A stretch of 64,000 bases of DNA from Vicia villosa (Eukaryota; Streptophyta; Magnoliopsida; Fabales; Fabaceae): the NCBI RefSeq assembly GCF_029867415.1, contig NW_026706175.1, forward strand, positions 124,001 to 188,000, given 5' to 3'. Below, one piece after another: positions 57,661-64,000 of the stretch; the first letter of the stretch is position 1; every line of letters starts with the position of its first letter. The notes under the pieces were generated by a model. The model was not told where the DNA came from. It was given only the letters and a program-made list of their open reading frames with translations, and searched no databases. The position numbers were made by a program, and so were the translations under genes.

Positions 57661-60600
57661 GTCTGGAGGAGTAGTCAAGTTTGGAGGAGATCAGAAGGGC
57701 AAGATAATTGGCTCTGGAACTATAAAGTCTGGTAACTCTCCTTCCATTTCTAATGTACTTCTTGTAGAAGGATTAACACATAACCTCTTATCTATCAGTC
57801 AATTGAGTGACAATGGTTATGATATAATCTTTAATCAAAAGTCTTGCAAGGCTGTAAATCAGAAGGATGGCTCAATCCTATTTACAGGCAAGAGGAAGAA
57901 CAACATTTATAAGACAGATCTGCAAGATCTTATGAGTCAGAAGGTGACTTGTCTTATGTCTGTTTCTGAAGAGCAGTGGGTCTGGCACAGAAGATTAGGT
58001 CATGCTAGTTTGAGAAAGATTTCTCAGATTAACAAACTGAATCTGGTCAGAGGACTCCCTAATCTGAAATTCAAATCGGATGCTCTTTGTGAAGCATGTC
58101 AGAAGGGCAAGTTCTCCAAACCTGCATTCAAGTCCAAGAATGTTGTTTCTACCTCAAGGCCATTAGAACTCTTGCACATTGATCTGTTTGGCCCAGTCAA
58201 AACAGCATCTGTCAGAGGGAAGAAATATGGATTAGTCATCGTAGATGATTATAGCCGCTGGACGTGGGTAAAATTCTTGAAACACAAGGATGAGACTCAT
58301 TCAGTGTTCTTTGATTTCTGCATTCAGATTCAATCTGAAAAAAAGTGTAAAATCATAAAGGTTAGAAGTGATCATGGTGGTGAATTTGAGAACAGATCCT
58401 TTGAAGAATTCTTCAAAGAAAATGGTATTGCCCATGATTTCTCTTGTCCTAGAACTCCACAGCAAAATGGGGTTGTAGAACGAAAGAATAGGACTCTGCA
58501 AGAAATGGCCAGAACCATGATCAATGAAACCAATATGGCTAAGCATTTCTGGGAGAAGCAATAAACACTGCATGCTATATTCAGAATAGAATCTCTATCA
58601 GACCTATTCTAAATAAGACTCCTTATGAATTGTGGAAGAATAGAAAGCCTAACATTTCATATTTCCATCCTTTTGGATGTGTATGCTTTATTCTGAACAC
58701 TAAAGATCATCTTGGTAAGTTTGATTCCAAAGCACAGAAATGTTTCCTTCTTGGATATTCTGAACGCTCAAAAGGCTACAGAGTATACAATACTGAAACA
58801 TTGATTGTAGAAGAATCAATCAATATCAGGTTTGATGATAAGCTTGGTTCTGAAAAACCAAAGCAGTTTGATAATTTTGCAGATTGGGATATTAATATAT
58901 CAGAAGTTGCTGAGCCAAGAAGCAACGCATCAGAAGCAGAGCTTCTCAGAAGCAAAGAATCTGAAGATCAAGTATCAGCTTCTCTGGAGAATCTAAGCAT
59001 TTCTGAAGAACCATCTGTCAGAAGATCATCCAGACTCATCTCTGGTCATTCAAAAGATGTCATTCTTGGAAAGAAGGATGATCCAATCAGAACAAGAGCA
59101 TTCCTTAAGAACAATGCAGACTGTCAATTAGGTCTTGTGTCTTTGATCGAGCCAACTTCTGTTGATCATGCTCTAGAAGATCCAGACTGGATAATTGCTA
59201 TGCAAGAAGAACTAAATCAGTTTACAAGGAATGATGTTTGGGATCTTGTTCCTAGACCAGATGGATTCAATATAATCGGCACAAAATGGGTCTTCAGAAA
59301 CAAGCTCAATGAGAAAGGTGAAGTGGTAAGGAACAAAGCCAGACTGGTGGCTCAGGGTTATAGTCAGCAAGAAGGGATTGACTATACAGAAACTTTTGCA
59401 CCAGTGGCCAGGTTAGAATCTATTCGTCTATTAATTTCATTTGCCACTCAACATAACATCACTCTCTATCAGATGGATGTTAAGAGTGCCTTCTTAAATG
59501 GTTATATAGATGAAGAAGTTTATGTCCATCAACCTCCTGGTTTTGAAGACTCTCTGTCTCCTAATCATGTTTTTAAACTAAAGAAATCATTGTATGGATT
59601 GAAACAGGCTCCCAGAGCTTGGTATGAACGCTTAAGTTCTTTCCTTCTGGATAATGGTTTCACTAGAGGAAAAGTGGACACTACTCTCTTTTGTAAAACC
59701 TTTAAAAGGGATATTTTAATTTGTCAAATATATGTAGATGATATTATTTTTGGAACATCTAATGCTACACTTGGAAAGGAGTTTGCTGAGTCTATGCAGG
59801 CTGAGTTTGAAATGAGCATGATGGGAGAACTCAAGTATTTTCTTGGAATACAAATAAATCAAACATCAGAAGGAACGTATGTTCACCAAACCAAGTATGT
59901 GAAGGAACTTATGAAGAAGTTTAATCTTCTAGACTGCAAAGAAGCCAAAACTCCTATGCATCCAACATGCATCCTAGGTAAGGATGAGGTAAGTAAGAAG
60001 GTAGATCAGAAGTTATACAGAGGTATGATTGGATCTCTTCTATATTTGACTGCTTCTAGACCTGACATTCTGTTCAGTGTCTGTTTGTGTGCTAGATTCC
60101 AATCAGATCCTAGAGAATCTCATTTAACTGCTGTTAAGAGAATTCTAAGATATCTGAAAGGTACTACTAATGTTGGCTTAGTTTACAGAAAATCTAAAGA
60201 ATACAACTTAGTAGGATTCTGCGATGCTGATTATGCTGGAGACAGAATTGAAAGAAAAAGTACTTCAGGAAGTTGCCAATTTCTTGGAAGTCATTTGATC
60301 TCTTGGTATAGCAAGAAGCAAGCAACTATTGCTCTATCAACAACAGAAGCAGAATATGTCGCTGCTGCTGGTTGCAGTACACAGATGCTCTGGATGAAGA
60401 GTCAGCTAGAAGATTAGCAGATATTTGAGAGTAACATTCCTATATTCTGTGATAATACTTCTGCTATATGTTTATCTAAGAATCCTATTCTTCATTCAAA
60501 GGCTAAACATATTGAGATTAAACATCATTTCATAAGGGACTATGTTCAGAAGGGTGTTATATCTTTAAACTTTGTTGATACAGACCATCAATGGGCTGAT

Positions 60601-60678
60601 ATCTTTACAAAACCCCTGGCTGAAGATAGGTTTAAGTTCATTCTGAAGAACATCAGTATGGATTTATGCCCAGAATGA
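57584..60678 (+). pseudogene. Pol polyprotein of SIRE-type element 2, one frameshift and one stop
   Basis: Domains in order: aspartic protease with WYLDSGCSRHMTG (57590-57630); GAG-pre-integrase WHRRLGHASL with CEAC; integrase with IDLFGPV, VDDYSRW and VRSDHGGEFE plus PQQNGVVERKN; reverse transcriptase with [40 protein letters not shown] and YVDDIIFG (59731-59754); RNase H with [20 protein letters not shown] and FCDNTSAICLS. It ends DLCPE, TGA at 60676-60678. A one-base loss after FWE near 58550 causes a stop at 58562, and TAC to TAG at 60415-60417 cuts RNase H. The first ATG of the frame is taken at 57584, but translation probably depends on a frame switch from gag. Confidence 0.93.
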
Positions 60679-61119
60679 GAAGATGAGAAGTTCTTATGTA
60701 TGAGTATCTTCTGAAATGAAAATGGATTATTTTCTAATCAGAAGTTCTGATTGAAATCTTTTAGAAATTATGATTCGGTTACTACTAACGTTTCATTGTC
60801 TAAGTTGATTCAGAACCTCTTTTAAAGCAAAACAGCTGTAACGTTTTATCTCGGGATGGTAAACCTGTCGTTACTATTCATGGATAAGCACGCGTGCAGT
60901 TGAAGGGACGCCGACCATAGGTAACTGTGCTAGTCACCTCATTTGTCTTTATTATCTCTCCTCACGTCACGTAACATTAAATGCCTTTCATCATTTACTC
61001 TCTTTCAGTTTTTCTTTATATTCTTCAAACACTTCTCCTTCCCTCTCATATTTTCTCTATTCACTCTATCTTTTTGCATTCATATCAAACCCTAGCTGTT
61101 CATTATCTGCAAATCCATC

Positions 61120-61514
61120 ATGAACTCTTCATCAAGCCCAGGAAACCATGGAAAAGATCAAAACAAAAAGAGGAAAGCTGTTGAAACATCTCCCTCCAAA
61201 CCCAAAAAGATAAAATCACCTATGACCCTCTCAAGGTGAATCCATTCGAAGCAATGTTATCTGGAAACTATTCTAGACGTGTGTTTCAACCCCCTGGTGA
61301 AAGCCCTCCATCATCTCCATCTTCTTCCTCATCTTGTTTCCTTCTAGACTCAACTTCCTCTTCATCTAACCTTTCCTCTCCCTCAACCCATTCCAAAGAA
61401 ATCTCCTCATCTTCACCTGCTGAGAATGTTGTCTCTGATAAAGATTGTGGAAGATCTGCATCAGAACCAAGTCTCCCTGACCCCTCGCCTGGAAGCCCAA
61501 GAAGCAGTCAATGA
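61120..61514 (+). pseudogene. Env-position ORF of SIRE-type element 2, truncated
   Basis: It begins MNSSSSPGNHGKDQNKKRKA, basic, then shifts frame near 61215. It continues with VNPFEAMLSGNYSRRVFQPP and a Ser/Pro-rich stretch, ending at TGA 61512-61514. Only about 130 codons remain, against about 900 in element 1, and the central part and coiled coil are absent. No envelope features are seen. Confidence 0.6.
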
Positions 61515-62162
61515 GGCGTTTCACTCCTTCATGGCATGCTGGCACAGACTTTGTCTTAGCTAGGGTCCTAGGTTTTGGTCTTAGTAGTTTTCTTTTCCTT
61601 GTTGCATCTGCTTGTTAAACATCTTCTCATGTAATATCTTTTGATTATCAATGAAAAGTCTCTTTGTTTTTACATTCCAGTGATTTTATTTGTCGTTTTA
61701 TTCATCTGAATCTTTTGAAATATTCTTTTTAATGTTATGACAAAAAGGGGGAGAAGATAAATGATAAATGATTTGATTAATCTATCAGTTGCTGGGTACA
61801 GCTCCCACACATCTACTAACAAGAACTGCAAGTTCTATATGGTTTAAGTGTTTTTGCAGGTATAAAGAAGTGAAGAGAATCTTCAAAGCAAATCAGAAGC
61901 AAGAAAGAAGAATGAATCAGAAGCACTGATAATAGAATTTGATTCATATTTGTCTATTTGATCTGACAAAATTCTATTTGCTCTGATACATATAATGTGT
62001 TCGAATATATATTTTATGTTCTAACTCGTTCATGCTGACTTTTGTCGTTTAGTTTTTGTTCTGTAACATTTCAGGATGTAGAGATGCTCTGATGATGCTC
62101 TGGTACATTCAACAATGTTCTGATACAAATCTAGCATGAAGTGATGTTGGTAGAAATTCAAA
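61515..62162 (+). other. Non-coding 3' region of element 2
   Basis: It contains a short PPT-like ACAAAAAGGGGGAGAAG at about 61740-61756 and no open coding region. Confidence 0.6.
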
Positions 62163-62620
62163 GCTCTGAAGCTATCCGAGGGAAGCAGAAATCAGAAGCT
62201 GCGAATATTCTAAAGATCCAGAAAACTCAAGTTCTGAAGCTGTCCTAGATGGAAGCAGAAGTCAGAAGCTGTGAATGTTCAAAAGATCAAAGAAATTCAA
62301 GTTCTGAAGCTGTCCTAGATGGAAGCAGAAGTCAGAAGCTGTGAATGTTCAGAAGATCAAAGAAATTCAAGTTCTGAAGCTGTCCTAGATGGAAGCAGGA
62401 ATCAGAAGCTGTGAGTGTTCTAGGGATCTAAAGAAATTCTAGTTCTGAAGCTGTCCAATGGAAGCAGAAGTCAGAAGCTATGAATTCTCTGAAGACAGAA
62501 GCTTATATGATCGTCTCTACCGAAATAATCAGGGAAGTCTTTTATTAAAGTTCTTCGAGTATTTATTTCAGGGGGAGATTATTTATCTCAGGGGGAGATT
62601 GTTAATCTCAGGGGGAGACA
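62163..62620 (+). repeat. 70-bp minisatellite (5 copies) and repeated CAGGGGGAGA tracts before the PPT
   Basis: The motif TTCTGAAGCTGTCC (first copy variant) begins near 62163, 62231, 62301, 62371 and 62442, a period of about 70 bp. Each unit holds GGAAGCAGAARTCAGAAGCT. Then CAGGGGGAGA occurs three times at about 62570-62618, resembling the true polypurine tract downstream. Confidence 0.9.
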
Positions 62621-62712
62621 TATTCATATGCTTATGCTATAGCTGTGTAATTTGTCTTTTGCCGTCTGTTCTTTCTGATCGCAAATTCATATCATTTATA
62701 TATGTTTTTGTC

Positions 62713-62732
62713 ATCATCAAAAAGGGGGAGAT
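62713..62732 (+). other. Polypurine tract of element 2
   Basis: ATCATCAAAAAGGGGGAGAT directly before the 3' LTR, the same as in element 1. Confidence 0.92.
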
Positions 62733-63951
62733 TGTTAGAACAAGATTTGTTCTGATCAATTATCTTAGTTTTGATGATAACAATAATATGAATTTTGCTT
62801 AAGATAATATGGTACTCTAATCCAATGCAATTTCCCTTTCAGGAAATATATAAAGAGTATGCATAATTCAGCGCTCAGAAGCTTTGTCTCAAATGGTTCA
62901 GCATGCAACATCAGAACATGGTCTGGCAAGACATCAGAAGATGGTCGAAGCAGAATCAGAACATGGGTCTATGGAAGCATCAGAAGAACAAGAAAACAGA
63001 AGCACTGAAGTTCTGATGGTATCACGCTCAGAAGCACTTCAAGGTCAGAAGATCAGAAGATGCTATGCACCAAGCTGTTTGACTCTGATGATATTCAAAC
63101 GTTGTATTCACAAACATCAGATCAGAAGGAAGTACAAGTGGCAAGCTACGCTGACTGACAAAAGGAACGTTAAAAGCTACTAAAGGCTACGTCAGTAGAC
63201 ACAGCGTGAACAAGGCTCGAGGTAGTTGACAAAAGCGTATAACATTAAATGCGATGCTGTACGGAACACGCAAAGCATTAAATGCACTCAACGGTCATCT
63301 TCTCCAACGCCTATAAATATGAAGTTCTGATGAGAAGCAAGGTTAACGATTCTAACGATTCTGCACCAAAACAACTCATATTAAACTTGCTGAAACGCTG
63401 TTCAAATTCAAAGCTCAGAATCTTCATCTTCATCAAAGCTCACTACATTGCTGTTGTAATATATTAGTGAGATTAAGCTTAAACGTTAAGAGAAATATCA
63501 CAGTTTGTGATTATCGCTTTTAAGAAGCATTTGTAATACTCTTAGAATTGATTACATTAAGTTGTAAGGAACTAGAGTGATCGTGTGGATCAGAAAACTC
63601 TAGGAAGTCTTAGAGGTTATCTAAGCAGGTTGTAACTAGAGTGATCGTGTGGATCAGTATACTCTAGAAAAGTCTTAGAGGGTATCTAAGCAGTTGTTCC
63701 TGGAGTGATCAGTGTGTGATCAGAAGACTCTGGAAGACTTAGTTGCTGACTAAGTGGAAAACCATTGTAATCCGTGCGATTAGTGGATTAAATCCTCAGT
63801 TGAGGTAAATCATCTCTGCGGGGGTGGACTAGAGTAGTTTAGTTAACAACGAACCAGGATAAAAATATCTGTGCAATTTATTTTTATCTGTCAAGTTTTT
63901 AAAGCTACACTTATTCAAACCCCCCCTTTCTAAGTGTTTTTCTATCCTTCA
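62733..63951 (+). repeat. 3' LTR of SIRE-type element 2
   Basis: Same 1,219-bp length as the 5' LTR. Differences seen: T/C near 54570, G/A near 55459, and two in GGATTGGAG versus GGACTAGAG near 55530. Confidence 0.95.
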
Positions 63952-64000
63952 AGATCTTGAATAACTAAAGATTTAACAGTTGCATGCCATTCAACGATTT
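63952..64000. other. Right flank of element 2
   Basis: It begins with the TSD AGATC and then repeats 23 bp also found at 54264-54286 (ATCTTGAATAACTAAAGATT plus TAA). Confidence 0.8.

Larger units (their letters stand above)
54436..63951 (+). mobile_element. SIRE/Maximus-type Ty1/copia retrotransposon, 9.5 kb, TSD AGATC, very young
   Basis: Two 1,219-bp LTRs, PBS, gag, pol, a short env-position remnant, a 70-bp minisatellite and a polypurine tract are in order. The duplication AGATC flanks it (54431-54435, 63952-63956). By eye the LTRs differ at about four sites (0.3%), implying a recent insertion. Gag is open, but pol has one frameshift and one stop, and the third ORF is truncated. It is related to element 1 but about 1.6 kb shorter, mainly in the third ORF. 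Confidence 0.96.

Overview
The window is nuclear DNA of a flowering plant: genes have GT-AG introns, the ribosomal protein gene has a telo-box/site II promoter, and the rest is dominated by plant transposable elements. Two 3.3-kb solo LTRs with Tat/Ogre-like ends and two long SIRE/Maximus-type Ty1/copia elements suggest a legume, probably a repeat-rich one such as pea, vetch or clover relatives. That lineage guess is inference. Exons, TSDs, TIRs and identities were read by eye; no database or alignment program was used.

Layout. 1-7344: right part of an autonomous-type hAT element with a broken transposase gene, split by a solo LTR (754-4082, TSD CCACC), and carrying bZIP-like leucine-zipper exons. 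7796-9539: intact four-exon gene for ribosomal protein eS19. 10458-14742: three MITEs around a decayed Ty3/gypsy pol. 16067-20238 (minus): intact twelve-exon gene for a Rsm22/METTL17 mitochondrial ribosome assembly factor. 21137-27221: three solo LTRs, two with perfect TSDs; the last holds regularly spaced palindromes. 27770-32526: LINE and Ty1/copia remains.

32742-44027: a tiny gene for a two-helix membrane peptide, split in its last codons by an 11.1-kb SIRE-type element (32886-44007, minus strand, TSD GGTTT). 44096-46690: copia gag and LINE remnants. 46885-47649 (minus): intact single-exon MIZU-KUSSEI1-like (DUF617) gene. 48457-51986: a deleted CACTA element (TSD GGT) nested in a MITE. 52379-54169 (minus): MULE transposase pseudogene without its catalytic core. 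54436-63951: a second SIRE-type element, plus strand, TSD AGATC, with nearly identical LTRs (about 4 differences in 1,219 bp) but a damaged pol.

The host genes (eS19, Rsm22/METTL17, MIZ1-like and the split peptide gene) look functionally unrelated. The first two both serve ribosomes, cytosolic and mitochondrial, but nothing shows co-regulation. The window mainly records nested insertion: element into element (LTR into hAT, CACTA into MITE, SIRE beside a truncated LTR) and element into gene (SIRE into the small peptide gene).
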